Below, piece by piece: positions 37,281 through 46,936 of a stretch of 64,000 bases of DNA. Source of the stretch: Tissierella sp032104385 (GTDB lineage Bacteria; Bacillota; Clostridia; Tissierellales; Tissierellaceae); assembly GCF_032104385.1 (NCBI RefSeq), contig NZ_DAMCHJ010000012.1, positions 1 to 64,000 on the forward strand. Direction: 5' to 3'. The position numbers and the translations under genes are program-made. Under the pieces are notes generated by a model that was given only the letters and a program-made list of their open reading frames with translations, was not told the DNA's origin and did no database searches. Each line of letters begins with the position of its first letter. Position 1 is the first letter of the stretch.

Positions 37281-37322
37281 TAAAAAAGGTATTGGTAAAT
37301 ATATTAACCAACACCCTTTACC
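37281..37322 (-). terminator. terminator of the nucleoside-uptake operon
   Basis: Minus strand GGTGTTGGT / ACCAATACC stem followed by TTTTTT, shortly after the cdd stop codon. Confidence 0.75.
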
Positions 37323-37345
37323 TTTTTTATCTATAAAACCTGTTA

Positions 37346-37765
37346 CTACTCCAAATCTTTACCAGTAAAGCTTAGAGGAAGTAGTTCATTAAGAGAATAA
37401 ATCTTGTATTCCTCCTCATTTTTAGCTAAAATAACTTCAAACTCATCTAAGTCACAAAATTCTGCCATTACTTGTCTGCAGACTCCACATGGTGCACAAT
37501 ACTCATATTGATCTTGAGGAGTATCTGCTGCAGCTGCTACAATAGCTATAGCCTTAAAATCTCTTTCATTACTGGAAATAGCTTTAAAAAAAGCAGTTCT
37601 TTCTGCACAGCAACTAGGTGTATGAGCAGCACTTTCAATATTACATCCCCTATATACCTTTCCATCAACTGTCAATAATGCCGCTCCTACATGAAAGTGA
37701 GAGAATGGTGCATAGGAAGATTTTCTTGCTATAAAGGCTTCTTTAATTAGTTCATTATATTTCAA
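37346..37765 (-). CDS. cdd: cytidine deaminase
   Basis: Homotetrameric zinc cytidine deaminase (139 aa). CAERTA supplies a zinc cysteine and the proton-shuttling glutamate, PCGVCRQ the other two cysteines. The start is TTG behind CGGAGGA. It ends the operon of BmpA-NupOPQ nucleoside import, so imported cytidine/deoxycytidine is deaminated at once. Confidence 0.95.
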   Translation of the reverse strand: MKYNELIKEAFIARKSSYAPFSHFHVGAALLTVDGKVYRGCNIESAAHTPSCCAERTAFFKAISSNERDFKAIAIVAAAADTPQDQYEYCAPCGVCRQVMAEFCDLDEFEVILAKNEEEYKIYSLNELLPLSFTGKDLE

Positions 37766-37815
37766 TATTGATCCTCCGTTCTTCTTTATATATATAAATA
37801 TCTCTTAAATAAATA

Positions 37816-38727
37816 TTATTTACCTTTTTCATATGGAACTCCGCTGGCTTTAGGTCCTACAGAACGACCAACAAATAGTACTAGTACAATAATAGTAAGT
37901 ACATAAGGCAACATGGCTACAATTTGACTAGATAGCATAGCTCCGCCTCCTAATTGAATAACAATTGCTTGAGCCAACCCAAAGAATAAACAGGATAGGT
38001 AAACACTTAAAGGTTTCCATTTACCAAATATAACAGCTGTTAATGCAATAAATCCATGTCCACTAATAGCTGTAGGTACAAAGTTAGATAGAACAGATAG
38101 AGTCATAGAAGCACCACCAAGCCCTGCTAGAAACCCTGAAATAATTACACAAATATATCTAATCTTATATACATTTAACCCAAGACTATCAGCAACTATA
38201 GGGTGTTCCCCTACAGAGCTAATTCTAAGACCCCATTTAGTTTTCGCAAATATGAACCAAGTAAGCAGCATTATCAACAAAGCTATTACAGCGGTTACCT
38301 CAAAATTCAATCTACTAAATGCTCCTAATATACTACTATCACTAAATAATTTAGGTAATTTCTTAGGTACAGGCGGAGTATTTAATGATCCAAATATTAT
38401 CCTTACTAGAAAAAGGGAAGCACCAGAACCTAATAAGTTAATAGCGATCCCTGATACACTTTGGTCAGCTCTTAAAGATATGGAAGCAATAGCATGCAAT
38501 AAAGCAATCAATCCTCCTGCAATACCTGCACATAAAAATCCTATCCAAGGATTTCCAGTTATGTAAGCTATACTAACTCCCGTTGCCGCTCCTATTGTCA
38601 TCATACCTTCAAGACCAATATTGATTACTCCACTTCGTTCACTCATTAGCCCCCCTAATGCTCCAAAGGCTAGAGGAGTGGAATACATTATTGTATTACT
38701 AATTAGCAGTAATAACTTATCTAACAT
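37816..38727 (-). CDS. nucleoside ABC transporter permease NupQ-like
   Basis: Permease of the BmpA/NupNOPQ-type nucleoside importer, 303 aa, about nine spans, with GVINIGLEGMM and GLGGASMTLSVL segments typical of this branched-chain-amino-acid-permease-like family. It overlaps the other permease gene by 7 nt. Confidence 0.88.
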   Translation of the reverse strand: MLDKLLLLISNTIMYSTPLAFGALGGLMSERSGVINIGLEGMMTIGAATGVSIAYITGNPWIGFLCAGIAGGLIALLHAIASISLRADQSVSGIAINLLGSGASLFLVRIIFGSLNTPPVPKKLPKLFSDSSILGAFSRLNFEVTAVIALLIMLLTWFIFAKTKWGLRISSVGEHPIVADSLGLNVYKIRYICVIISGFLAGLGGASMTLSVLSNFVPTAISGHGFIALTAVIFGKWKPLSVYLSCLFFGLAQAIVIQLGGGAMLSSQIVAMLPYVLTIIVLVLFVGRSVGPKASGVPYEKGK

Positions 38728-39842
38728 TGTTTGTTGCCTCCTCTTTGACTAATTTTGTTAATTAATAGGGGAATAATTGTCACTAAGGCCATGCAAAATA
38801 CAATAGTACCAATTAAAATATCTATAATTTCAGAAGGTGCACCAATTTCCAACTGAATAGTACCTCCTCCATAGGTTAATCCTGCAAATAACAGTCCTGC
38901 AAAAATACATCCTATAGGAGATCCACCAGCCATCAATGCCACTGAAAGTCCGTTAAATCCATAATTCTCAAGAGCCATAAGTTCATATAGTCTTTGGTAT
39001 ACTCCTGTAATAGACAAAGCTCCAGCTAAACCTGCAATAGCCCCTGCAATAAGTAAAGTTTCCATAGTATTTTTTTGTACGTTAATGCCTGATGCCTCTG
39101 ATGCATATTTATTCAGACCAACAGCCCTTAATTCATATCCTTTAGTAGTCTTTTTTAATATAAAAGTAATTAATAAAGCCACAATAATGGCTATAATAAT
39201 CCCTATATTTGCACTAGTTCTTCCAAGGACTTCCCTTAGAAAAGCACTCTGTTGAAGAATCTCTTGCCCTACACTAGACATTTTCCAATTATAGATGGGA
39301 TCTAGTCCAGAAGCATTTATAAGATAAGTTGTTGTTGTTCCTGGATCATGAAATCTTTCAAGGGATACAATATAATTCCCTGCATAAAACGCAATCCAAT
39401 TAAACATAATACCAGTGATTACTTCATGTATGCCACCTTTAGCTTTTAGATATCCAGCTATAGCACCATATAATCCCCCTGCTAAGGTTCCACCTATAAG
39501 TATTAGGGGAAATTGAATAAAGGAAGGAAAATCAAATATAATCCCTACTACAGTTGCAACAATTGTACCTACAATATATTGCCCTTCGACACCTATATTA
39601 AATAATCCAACCCTTAAGGCAAAGGCAACGCTAATACCAGTTAATATAATAGGGGAGGCTTTTATAATAATATTCATTATATATCTAGGTTTAGAGAACA
39701 TTCCTTTAAATAATATACTATATACCTCTAAAGGATTATATCCTGAAATTCCCAATACCATGGCTGCCACTATAAAGCCAATGAAAATAGCAATCATTAT
39801 AAATGTAAACTGATGTTTTAATATTTTAGATATTTTGTTCAC
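38721..39842 (-). CDS. nucleoside ABC transporter permease NupP-like
   Basis: Second permease of the importer, 373 aa, with LFNIGVEGQYIVGTI and LAGALSITGVYQRLYE as family marks. GTG start inside the end of the ATPase gene. Together with NupQ it forms the channel. Confidence 0.88.
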   Translation of the reverse strand: MNKISKILKHQFTFIMIAIFIGFIVAAMVLGISGYNPLEVYSILFKGMFSKPRYIMNIIIKASPIILTGISVAFALRVGLFNIGVEGQYIVGTIVATVVGIIFDFPSFIQFPLILIGGTLAGGLYGAIAGYLKAKGGIHEVITGIMFNWIAFYAGNYIVSLERFHDPGTTTTYLINASGLDPIYNWKMSSVGQEILQQSAFLREVLGRTSANIGIIIAIIVALLITFILKKTTKGYELRAVGLNKYASEASGINVQKNTMETLLIAGAIAGLAGALSITGVYQRLYELMALENYGFNGLSVALMAGGSPIGCIFAGLLFAGLTYGGGTIQLEIGAPSEIIDILIGTIVFCMALVTIIPLLINKISQRGGNKQC

Positions 39843-41367
39843 TGACTTTCCCTCCTGCCATTAATAAACCAATGGTATTTTCATCTATAGTACCTTGCTT
39901 AAAGGTGTTAACGATGTCCCCATCGTATATAACTGCCAAGGTATCTGATAGATTCATAACTTCATCTAATTCATATGAAATCAATAAAATTGCCTTGCCT
40001 TTATCTCTTTCTTCAATTAGAGTCTTATGTATAAATTCTATTGCTCCCACATCTAATCCTCTAGTAGGTTGTACGGCAATTAACAAATCTGGATTATTTT
40101 CCACTTCACGGGCTATAATAACCTTTTGTTGATTTCCTCCTGATAAACCTTTAACAGCTAGTTCTTCACTATCGCTAGGTCTAATATCGAATTTATTTAT
40201 TAACTCCTTAGCTTTATTAATTATTTTATCCTTTAGTATAATCCCATTCTTAGAATATTTAGGACTCTTAAAATTCTCGAGTATGATGTTTTCAGCAACT
40301 GTGAAATCCAGTACCAATCCTACCTTCTGTCTGTCCTCATGAATTGTTGCTACTCTATTTTTGATAACATTATTTGGAGAAGTATTTTGTATTTCTACAC
40401 CATTAATAATTATCTGTCCTTTTTCTGCAAGTTTTAAATTTGTAATAGCCTCTACTAGTTCTTTTTGTCCATTTCCATCAATACCTGCAATACCCATTAT
40501 CTCGCCTTTTCGTATTTCCAAAGATAAATCCTTTACAGCATAAAGCCCCTTTTCATTTTTCACAAAAAGGTTCTTAATCTCAAATATAACATCGCCTACT
40601 TGAGCAGGAGATTTATCTGCCACCAAGTTAACTGAGCGACCAACCATCTTATTAGCTAATTCCTCTTCATTGACATCTGCCACATTTACAGTATCAATAT
40701 ATTTTCCTCTACGAAGTATAGTGCACTCTTCTGCAGATTGCTTGATCTCCTTAAGCTTATGGGTAATAATTATGATGGTCTTCCCATCCTCAATTAATTT
40801 ATTCATGATATTAAGAAGTTCAACAATTTCTTGAGGAGTAAGTACCGCTGTAGGTTCGTCCAATATTAAAATATCTGCCCCTCTATATAGTGCCTTAATT
40901 ATTTCAACCTTTTGCTGCATCCCTACTGATACATCTTCTATCAATTCATTTGGTTCTACTTCTAGCCCATATTTTTCTATAATTTCCAATATCTTTTTAT
41001 TAGCCTTGTCTATATCTATAACTCCTAAACCCTTAGTCTCTTCTTTTCCTAGAATTATATTTTGAGCTATGGTGAAATTTTCCACTAACATAAAATGTTG
41101 GTGAACCATTCCTATTCCATTTTCTATGGCTACATTAGGATTTTTAATATCTACCTTTTTCCCATTAAGAAAAATTTCCCCTTCATCAGCTTTACATAGC
41201 CCATAAAGTATGTTCATTAAAGTAGTTTTGCCAGCACCATTCTCTCCCAATATGGAGTGAATGGTGCCTTTCTTTATATTTATATCGACATGAGCTAATG
41301 CAGTGAATGAACCAAATCTTTTTGTAATGCCTCTCATCTGTACTGCATAATCTTCTTGAATATTCAT
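39826..41367 (-). CDS. nucleoside ABC transporter ATPase NupO-like
   Basis: Tandem ATPase with two nucleotide-binding domains. The first has GENGAGKTTLMNILYG and VGMQQKVEIIKALYRGADILILDEPTAVLTP; the second has GIDGNGQKELVEAI and LSGGNQQKVIIARE with a degenerate Walker A, as usual for this family. The ATG at 41367 (MNIQEDY) with GGAG upstream is chosen, because longer versions would run back into the bmpA end. About 513 residues. Confidence 0.9.
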   Translation of the reverse strand: MNIQEDYAVQMRGITKRFGSFTALAHVDINIKKGTIHSILGENGAGKTTLMNILYGLCKADEGEIFLNGKKVDIKNPNVAIENGIGMVHQHFMLVENFTIAQNIILGKEETKGLGVIDIDKANKKILEIIEKYGLEVEPNELIEDVSVGMQQKVEIIKALYRGADILILDEPTAVLTPQEIVELLNIMNKLIEDGKTIIIITHKLKEIKQSAEECTILRRGKYIDTVNVADVNEEELANKMVGRSVNLVADKSPAQVGDVIFEIKNLFVKNEKGLYAVKDLSLEIRKGEIMGIAGIDGNGQKELVEAITNLKLAEKGQIIINGVEIQNTSPNNVIKNRVATIHEDRQKVGLVLDFTVAENIILENFKSPKYSKNGIILKDKIINKAKELINKFDIRPSDSEELAVKGLSGGNQQKVIIAREVENNPDLLIAVQPTRGLDVGAIEFIHKTLIEERDKGKAILLISYELDEVMNLSDTLAVIYDGDIVNTFKQGTIDENTIGLLMAGGKVSEQNI

Positions 41368-41404
41368 AACTCGCTCCATCCTTTTATCATGTCTGACTAA
41401 AAAT

Positions 41405-42448
41405 TTATTTACTAAAATTTTTATAAGTATCTTCACTATAAGGTGGATCAATCTCACCATTTATAATCATATCTTGTATTTTTAAAGCCTTTTCATATAC
41501 TTCTGGATCCATATTTGGATTGTTCTCTGGAATACCTACCCCACCATTTTCCAATCCATATTTAATAATTTGTCCACCAAGCTTTTCACCATCTATAATC
41601 CTTTTAGAAAGATCATTAGTTACTACTCCTACATGTTTTAGAGCAGAAGTTAGTACATTTTTGGGAGCAAGGTAGGATTGATCACGGTCTACACCTATAA
41701 CCCATTTATTCTCTTCTATTGCTTGTTCAATAACACCACTGCCTGTAGCACCTGCAGCAACAAATATTATATCACTACCATCACTATATAAAGATGCAGC
41801 AATTGCCTTTCCCTTTGCAGCATCTGAAAAACTTTCTGCAATTTGTACCTCCACTTTAATTTCCTTATTTAATTCCTTAGCAGCATGGTCTACTCCTGCT
41901 TTAAAACCATATTCAAAAAGATCCATAGTAGGACTTCTCATTCCACCAATATAAGCAACCTTATCAGTCTTTGTAGTCAAGCCTGCTATGTACCCTACAA
42001 GGTAAGATGCTTCCTCTACATTAAACATTGCACTGGTAACATTATCTAAAGTAGCTTCACCAAAATCATGATCCACTATGGCATAGGATAACTCCGGATT
42101 CATTTTTGCACTAGCTTCAAGAGGATCAGCTGTATTAAAACCAATTCCCCAAATTAAATTATGTTCCCCATCTACAGCCTTATCAAAGTTAGTAGCCAAA
42201 TCAGACATCTGCACTGTTTCAATAAAAGAAGCTTTAACTCCAGTTTCCTTTTGAAATGCTTGCAGTCCTTCCCATGCACCTTGATTATAACTTTGGTCAT
42301 TAACACCTCCAACATCAGCTACCATTATAACAGAATTACTACTATTTTTATTTTCTTCTACTACCTTTCCAGTGTCTGATGTCCCACATCCCGTTACTAC
42401 AATAGTCATCAGACTAATAACCAATAATAAAGCAATAATTTTTTTCAT
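41405..42448 (-). CDS. BMP-family nucleoside-binding lipoprotein
   Basis: BmpA/Med-type basic membrane lipoprotein: lipobox VTGC near residue 21, then VADVGGVNDQSYNQGAWEGL and AYIGGMRSPTMDLFEYGFKAGV, the purine/pyrimidine nucleoside-binding signature. It starts the transporter part of the operon 32 bp after yjjW. Confidence 0.9.
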   Translation of the reverse strand: MKKIIALLLVISLMTIVVTGCGTSDTGKVVEENKNSSNSVIMVADVGGVNDQSYNQGAWEGLQAFQKETGVKASFIETVQMSDLATNFDKAVDGEHNLIWGIGFNTADPLEASAKMNPELSYAIVDHDFGEATLDNVTSAMFNVEEASYLVGYIAGLTTKTDKVAYIGGMRSPTMDLFEYGFKAGVDHAAKELNKEIKVEVQIAESFSDAAKGKAIAASLYSDGSDIIFVAAGATGSGVIEQAIEENKWVIGVDRDQSYLAPKNVLTSALKHVGVVTNDLSKRIIDGEKLGGQIIKYGLENGGVGIPENNPNMDPEVYEKALKIQDMIINGEIDPPYSEDTYKNFSK

Positions 42449-42480
42449 TATAATACTCTCCTCTCTTTAAATATAGTTTT

Positions 42481-43197
42481 TTAATTTTTTATAACCCTAA
42501 AGCCCATTTCCAATGCCTTGCCTTTTAAACTGCTCATATATTCCTCAGATGGGCTGCTAGTGTTTTTAAGTCTTCCTATAACACCATGATTTCTAAATTT
42601 AATCAATCTTAGATTAACATTTCTGATTTTATTTCCAATAGTAGCTTTAACTCCTTTTAGAATGTCTTCAGTATCTACTTCTTCTGGAATACATACAATT
42701 CTTATTTCTTCTAATTTATTAATATCTGCTAGAAACTTTAAATTTTTCTTTACAATTTCATTGTCTTCACCAGTAAGTCTTTGAAACTTTTCCTTATCCC
42801 AAGCTTTTACATCTAACATAACTCCATCACATACCTCCATAAGCTCTGGATATAAAGAAAGATCAATAGCTCCATTAGTATCAATCAGACAGGACAATCC
42901 AGCCTTTTGACCTAGAACAAATAACTCTTGTAGGAATTCTGGATATAAGGTGCATTCTCCTCCTGAAAGTGTAATTCCTCTTATAAATGGAATATCCTTC
43001 TCTACTTCATAAAATACTTCATTTGCTGTCATCCATTTGACTTCTAGCGAAGTAGTATCAGTGCATATTTTTTGCGTTTCAGGATTATGACAATATGCAC
43101 AACTAAGATTGCATCCCTGAAGAAATATTGAAGTACGATTTCCAGGTCCATCTACTAAACTATGATGGATTATTTTATGAATGGGAGCCTTTTTCAT
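42481..43197 (-). CDS. yjjW: radical-SAM glycyl-radical activase, YjjW family
   Basis: Activating enzyme for the adjacent glycyl-radical protein. The radical-SAM cluster motif is GCNLSCAYCHNPE (C-x3-C-x2-C), with SGGECTLYPEF next. At 238 residues it lacks the extra ferredoxin insert found in longer YjjW and PflA-like relatives. Its start overlaps the yjjI stop by ATGA, so the pair is translationally coupled. Confidence 0.85.
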   Translation of the reverse strand: MKKAPIHKIIHHSLVDGPGNRTSIFLQGCNLSCAYCHNPETQKICTDTTSLEVKWMTANEVFYEVEKDIPFIRGITLSGGECTLYPEFLQELFVLGQKAGLSCLIDTNGAIDLSLYPELMEVCDGVMLDVKAWDKEKFQRLTGEDNEIVKKNLKFLADINKLEEIRIVCIPEEVDTEDILKGVKATIGNKIRNVNLRLIKFRNHGVIGRLKNTSSPSEEYMSSLKGKALEMGFRVIKN

Positions 43198-44690
43198 ACT
43201 CCTCGCACCTTTCTATCTTTCAAATTATTGTTTTCATAATTTGGTGCTCCTAGATGAGTAGTATTTTGCAGAACTGCTTCATCATTTCTAAACTTCTCCA
43301 TCTCACTTTTCTTTACTAAATATCCTGTTATTCTAACTAAATCTCCATTCTCTTCATAGAAACTTATATACTTAACTCCAAGGGAAAATGCTCCTTTTAC
43401 TATATCCAGCATTGCAGAAGGATTATTCCTTGCTGTAGTTTCCATAGCAAATATGTCACTACATCCTGTAGGTATTAATTTATGAAATCTAGCACTATGT
43501 CGAAGGTGATCCGACATATTCTCTGGCTCATCCCCCACAGGGATTCTTACTCCTGCTGTAACTCCCTTATCATAATCCATACCTACCTGTGCATGAAGCA
43601 TAAAATGTCCATTAGAAATAGGAGAGTATTCTGCTGGAAAACTTGTGACAAATTCAGATATAGTATTCATAATTTTATCTGCCAGATCATCTGCTTCTCC
43701 ATCATGTCCATAACGTTTTCCTTTTTCCCTTAGTAAGATATTCGTACAATCAGCCAAACCTACAATACCAAACATTCCAATAAATCTATCCTTATGAATT
43801 AGCCCTTCTTTAACTAAAAAAGAACTCTCAAAGAAACCTGACTTTTCTACTAAAAAGCGAACTCTTTCATTCATATAATCTCCCATTGCTTGAAGACACT
43901 CAGGGAGTATAGTATTAAAGAAATCATCTATATCCTTTGATAGTTGGGCTACCTTAGGTAATACTAATCTTGAAAGGGTATAAGCTCCTCCACCTATAGG
44001 TAAAATATTATAACAGCTTGCAATCCCATAATCACTAGAATAAGTATCTTTAACTAGATTGTGATTACATATTGCAGGATTAGCACAGAACATACTGGTA
44101 TAAAGAGCTAATTCAGCTATCTCGTCAGATGTAACTTCTGGATCATATTTGAAAGTAAAATTTGGCACTGCATTTTGCAATTCTTTTTCCACTTCTAAAA
44201 TAAGTCTTCCAGCACGGGTATCCTCAGGTCCCAAGTTTGCATGACAAAAACTATCAGTAATAGTCCTATCTAAATAATTCAAAAATAATTTTAACTTTTT
44301 CTTTATATCTTCATCACTATATCCTTCAAGAAAAGGCTCTATCATCTTGTCCAAGTTTCCTAAATAAACTGGAAAGCTTGTAATAGATGGAACATGACGG
44401 TAGAGAATCATCAAAGAATTTAACAACTCTTCTAAATCCTTTGGAGGATCTAATTGTAAAAATTTGCTCCCTTGTTTAATAAATTTATCATAGTCCAGCA
44501 ATATATATCGTGGACGATAAGGAGCATTTCCTTCAAACAAATTATCAATTGCATTCTGTTCAAAATAATTTTTCGTCTTTTCTGGTACATGAAGTACATC
44601 TAAGATATCCTCTGCAGCATGGGCTAAGGAAAATACTTTCTGTTCATAAGTAAGCTTTTGAGATCTTACTATTTCTAAGATATCAGTCAT
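43194..44690 (-). CDS. yjjI: YjjI-family glycyl-radical enzyme
   Basis: A 498-residue protein of the YjjI family, much shorter than pyruvate formate-lyase. The C-terminal RITGYLVKKSEMEKF carries the glycine expected to hold the radical. The reaction of YjjI is not established to my knowledge. Here it is followed by its activase, a nucleoside importer and cytidine deaminase; in E. coli yjjI/yjjW lie beside the deo nucleoside genes, so the association is conserved across phyla. Confidence 0.85.
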   Translation of the reverse strand: MTDILEIVRSQKLTYEQKVFSLAHAAEDILDVLHVPEKTKNYFEQNAIDNLFEGNAPYRPRYILLDYDKFIKQGSKFLQLDPPKDLEELLNSLMILYRHVPSITSFPVYLGNLDKMIEPFLEGYSDEDIKKKLKLFLNYLDRTITDSFCHANLGPEDTRAGRLILEVEKELQNAVPNFTFKYDPEVTSDEIAELALYTSMFCANPAICNHNLVKDTYSSDYGIASCYNILPIGGGAYTLSRLVLPKVAQLSKDIDDFFNTILPECLQAMGDYMNERVRFLVEKSGFFESSFLVKEGLIHKDRFIGMFGIVGLADCTNILLREKGKRYGHDGEADDLADKIMNTISEFVTSFPAEYSPISNGHFMLHAQVGMDYDKGVTAGVRIPVGDEPENMSDHLRHSARFHKLIPTGCSDIFAMETTARNNPSAMLDIVKGAFSLGVKYISFYEENGDLVRITGYLVKKSEMEKFRNDEAVLQNTTHLGAPNYENNNLKDRKVRGV

Positions 44691-44721
44691 TTCGCACCAT
44701 CCTTTTATATAAAATATAATT

Positions 44722-45432
44722 TTAATAATTCACATAATTCTCAACACTTTTAAACATTTTTTCATATTGTATCTCTGTGATTATTATCCTTTGACCTTCA
44801 ATCTTTAATAAATTTTGTTCTTCTAATTTCTTTATTACACGATTTACAGTTTTAACGGCATATCCTGTTTCCTCAGCAATTTGTTGCCTTGTAATTCTTA
44901 AGATGCAAATATGGTCTTTAGCATATAACTGATAATACTGTATAAGATATATTTTTATTCGGTCTATTGATTTAATCATAAGAAACATTCGCATATGTTT
45001 TTGTTCATCTAAAACACGCTTTAAAATAATATTGGTTCTTCTATAGAGGTATTGGGAATTATTTTTTAAAAATTCTTGATAAATATCTACTGGAATATTT
45101 AAAAACACACATTGCGACTCTGTAATCAGAGTGGCTCTAAACTTAGTAATATCAGCCAAAGCCTCCATTTCTCCAAATACTTCTGGAGCAGAAAACTTCT
45201 TAAAGGTGTAGGTTTCTCCCGTGGAATATTCTTCCAAAGCTTTAACTTGTCCCGATAAAAGTATCCATATTGTATTTATGACTTCATCAACAGCAACAAA
45301 TCTCACTCCAGCCTCTACTGTAACAACCTGACAGTGATCCAAAGTTTCATAAAAATCCTTCTGGAATAATTCTTCAAAATCACTAATTCTTGTATTGGAA
45401 ATTTCTGAAATTTCTCTTAAAATACTGTGCAT
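44722..45432 (-). CDS. Crp/Fnr-family transcriptional regulator
   Basis: Cyclic-nucleotide-binding-fold N-terminus (SGQVKALEEYSTGETYTFKKF, FGEMEALADITKFRATLIT) and C-terminal HTH (RQQIAEETGYAVKTVNRVIKKLEEQ). No cysteine cluster of the Fnr oxygen-sensor type is visible. The ATG at 45432 follows GAGGTG. It lies 31 bp before yjjI and is likely the activator of that operon. Confidence 0.87.
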   Translation of the reverse strand: MHSILREISEISNTRISDFEELFQKDFYETLDHCQVVTVEAGVRFVAVDEVINTIWILLSGQVKALEEYSTGETYTFKKFSAPEVFGEMEALADITKFRATLITESQCVFLNIPVDIYQEFLKNNSQYLYRRTNIILKRVLDEQKHMRMFLMIKSIDRIKIYLIQYYQLYAKDHICILRITRQQIAEETGYAVKTVNRVIKKLEEQNLLKIEGQRIIITEIQYEKMFKSVENYVNY

Positions 45433-45435
45433 AAT

Positions 45436-45504
45436 CTTACACCTCAACAACAATATAACATAATAGTCTTAACTCAAACAAGGACATATGTCCTTGTTTG
45501 AGTT
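45436..45504 (-). promoter_or_regulatory. promoter and 34-bp perfect palindrome before the Crp-type gene
   Basis: Positions 45471-45504 are perfectly palindromic (AACTCAAACAAGGACAT and its complement). On the minus strand the downstream arm supplies a -35-like TTGTTT, 18 bp before TATATT. It is either the autoregulatory operator of the Crp-type protein or a hairpin; no U tract favours a terminator. Confidence 0.5.
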
Positions 45505-45711
45505 ATTTTATTTTATCTTATATTTTGAAACATTTATACTTAAAAATAAAGGAAAAAAGCATTACTACAAAATTTCAACTAACTATGGAAAGAACCCAAA
45601 AAATATTGACGTTTTCACACATTATTCTAAAAAGAAGTTGTTCCCTGAGCTCTTCATTTTGCTGAAAGGTATACAATAGAAAGCGTTACCAGTGTTTCGT
45701 TGAATAAAATA

Positions 45712-45741
45712 TTGATTAACATTACCCTTATAGGGTATATT
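45712..45741 (+). promoter_or_regulatory. promoter of the DsrE gene with TACCCT-TAT-AGGGTA repeat
   Basis: Plus strand TTGATT (45712-45717), 18 bp, TATATT (45736-45741). The spacer ends with a 15-bp inverted repeat at 45723-45737, resembling CsoR/CstR-type operators (TACCC/GGGTA). No such regulator is in the window. Confidence 0.5.
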
Positions 45742-45774
45742 TAAGTTAAAGATATTTTAGGAGGTTCTTAACTA

Positions 45775-46146
45775 ATGGATAATATTGATTTATTAATTAC
45801 TTTAACTCAGCATGAAAGAGATTCAAATAATGTTACAATTGCCTTTACTATGGGGCTAAAAGCTGCACAAAAGGACCATGATGTAGAGCTAATTCTCTTA
45901 TCAGATGCAGTTCATTTAGCATCTAAAGGATATGCAAACAAAATAGATATAGGTGAACCCTTTGAGCCAATTTCAAAATTATTACCTGCCTTTTTAGAAG
46001 CTGGTGGAAGACTAAAGGTATGCTCATCATGCATGATACACAATGGAGTGGACAAAGACAATTTAGTAGAAGGTGCCGAAATTATTCAAGCAGATTATGT
46101 GGTAGATGCTATTATGGCAGCTAAAAAGTCTTTACAATTAAATTAG
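45775..46146 (+). CDS. DsrE-family sulfur-relay-like protein
   Basis: A 123-residue DsrE/YchN-fold protein: LITLTQHERDSNNVTIAFTMGLKAA, LLSDAVHLASKGYA, and a cysteine pair in CSSCMIHNG that could carry persulfide. It is a single gene behind GAGGTT. Role is probably in sulfur transfer or persulfide handling (family inference). Confidence 0.83.
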   Translation: MDNIDLLITLTQHERDSNNVTIAFTMGLKAAQKDHDVELILLSDAVHLASKGYANKIDIGEPFEPISKLLPAFLEAGGRLKVCSSCMIHNGVDKDNLVEGAEIIQADYVVDAIMAAKKSLQLN

Positions 46147-46157
46147 CAGATATAAAT

Positions 46158-46200
46158 TACCCTATAGGCTTTATATTAATTAGGCTTATGGGGTTTCTCC
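46158..46200 (+). terminator. weak hairpin after the DsrE gene
   Basis: ACCCTATAGGC / GCTTATGGGGT (with G-U pairs) followed by TTTCTCC, 12 bp after the stop codon. Confidence 0.5.
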
Positions 46201-46315
46201 TATTTCCACCACAATTCATTTATCCACGAACATTCATTTTCTACAAAATCTATACTTATTAAGAACTCCTGCCATTTTTTATAATATAGTCTATAATATA
46301 GTCAATTTAATTAAT

Positions 46316-46709
46316 ATGTTCTTATTTGCACTATTAATGTTTTCAATAAGCCGAGGTGAATTTGGGTTTACTAATGAAATTAGAATCTTAAATATAATTT
46401 CTGGAATTATGATTATAGGAGTTATTATTTTACTCCCTATTCTATATATAAATAGGAAGCATTATTTTATTTACTGGAAAAACAGTTATTAAAAGGGAAG
46501 GATTTTTCATAAGGGTGTCTTCATATTTTGTACTAGGATTTATTATATTTTCAACTTCTTCTCTCATATATAATATTTGGTATGAAAAGAGAAATAAAGA
46601 CTATTTAATAATTTTAGGTGCTGGACTTATGGGTGATAAAGTAACTCCTTTATTAGCTAGTAGAATTGATAAAGCTATAGAATTTTATAATAGTCAAAAA
46701 GAAAAATGA
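46316..46709 (+). pseudogene. truncated, frameshifted YdcF/SanA-like (DUF218) membrane protein
   Basis: An ATG at 46316 opens two hydrophobic spans (LFALLMFS and IISGIMIIGVIILLPILY) and stops at 46492. The next frame continues with another span and YLIILGAGLMGDKVTPLLASRIDKAIEFY, the YdcF/ElyC signature, then stops at 46709 where the catalytic half of DUF218 should begin. Frameshift plus C-terminal loss indicate a dead gene. The attL of the integrated element is 230 bp away. Confidence 0.75.
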
Positions 46710-46864
46710 GTAAAACCTCCTATATACGAGAATATATTGCAATTATATATTTAAATCTAAATAAAAATATATTGTTTGCAATTTTTATAGGAATATTTTA
46801 TTTCTTAAATTTTATAAACTGGAGTTAAATTTTAATATATAAATATAATATAATTTAATAGAAA

Positions 46865-46910
46865 AGAGCCAAATAGGAAGATAATAAATATCTTTTTATT
46901 TGACTCTGTT
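46865..46910 (-). terminator. probable original terminator of guaB-guaA
   Basis: Minus strand AGAGTCAAATA...TATTTGGCTCT hairpin with inner AAGATA/TATCTT pairs and TTTTCTATT after it. In the uninterrupted chromosome it would lie about 30 bp after guaA; the 13.8 kb element now separates them. Confidence 0.65.
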
Positions 46911-46936
46911 CTATTTTTCTTATAAATTAAAATACC

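Noticed and set aside
43194..44690. Pyruvate formate-lyase or anaerobic ribonucleotide reductase
   Set aside because: Too short, and the RITGYLVKKSEMEK ending and activase pairing are those of YjjI/YjjW.
45488..45679. 63-codon plus-strand frame after the palindrome
   Set aside because: It starts with a TTG inside the palindrome, has no ribosome site and no recognisable content.
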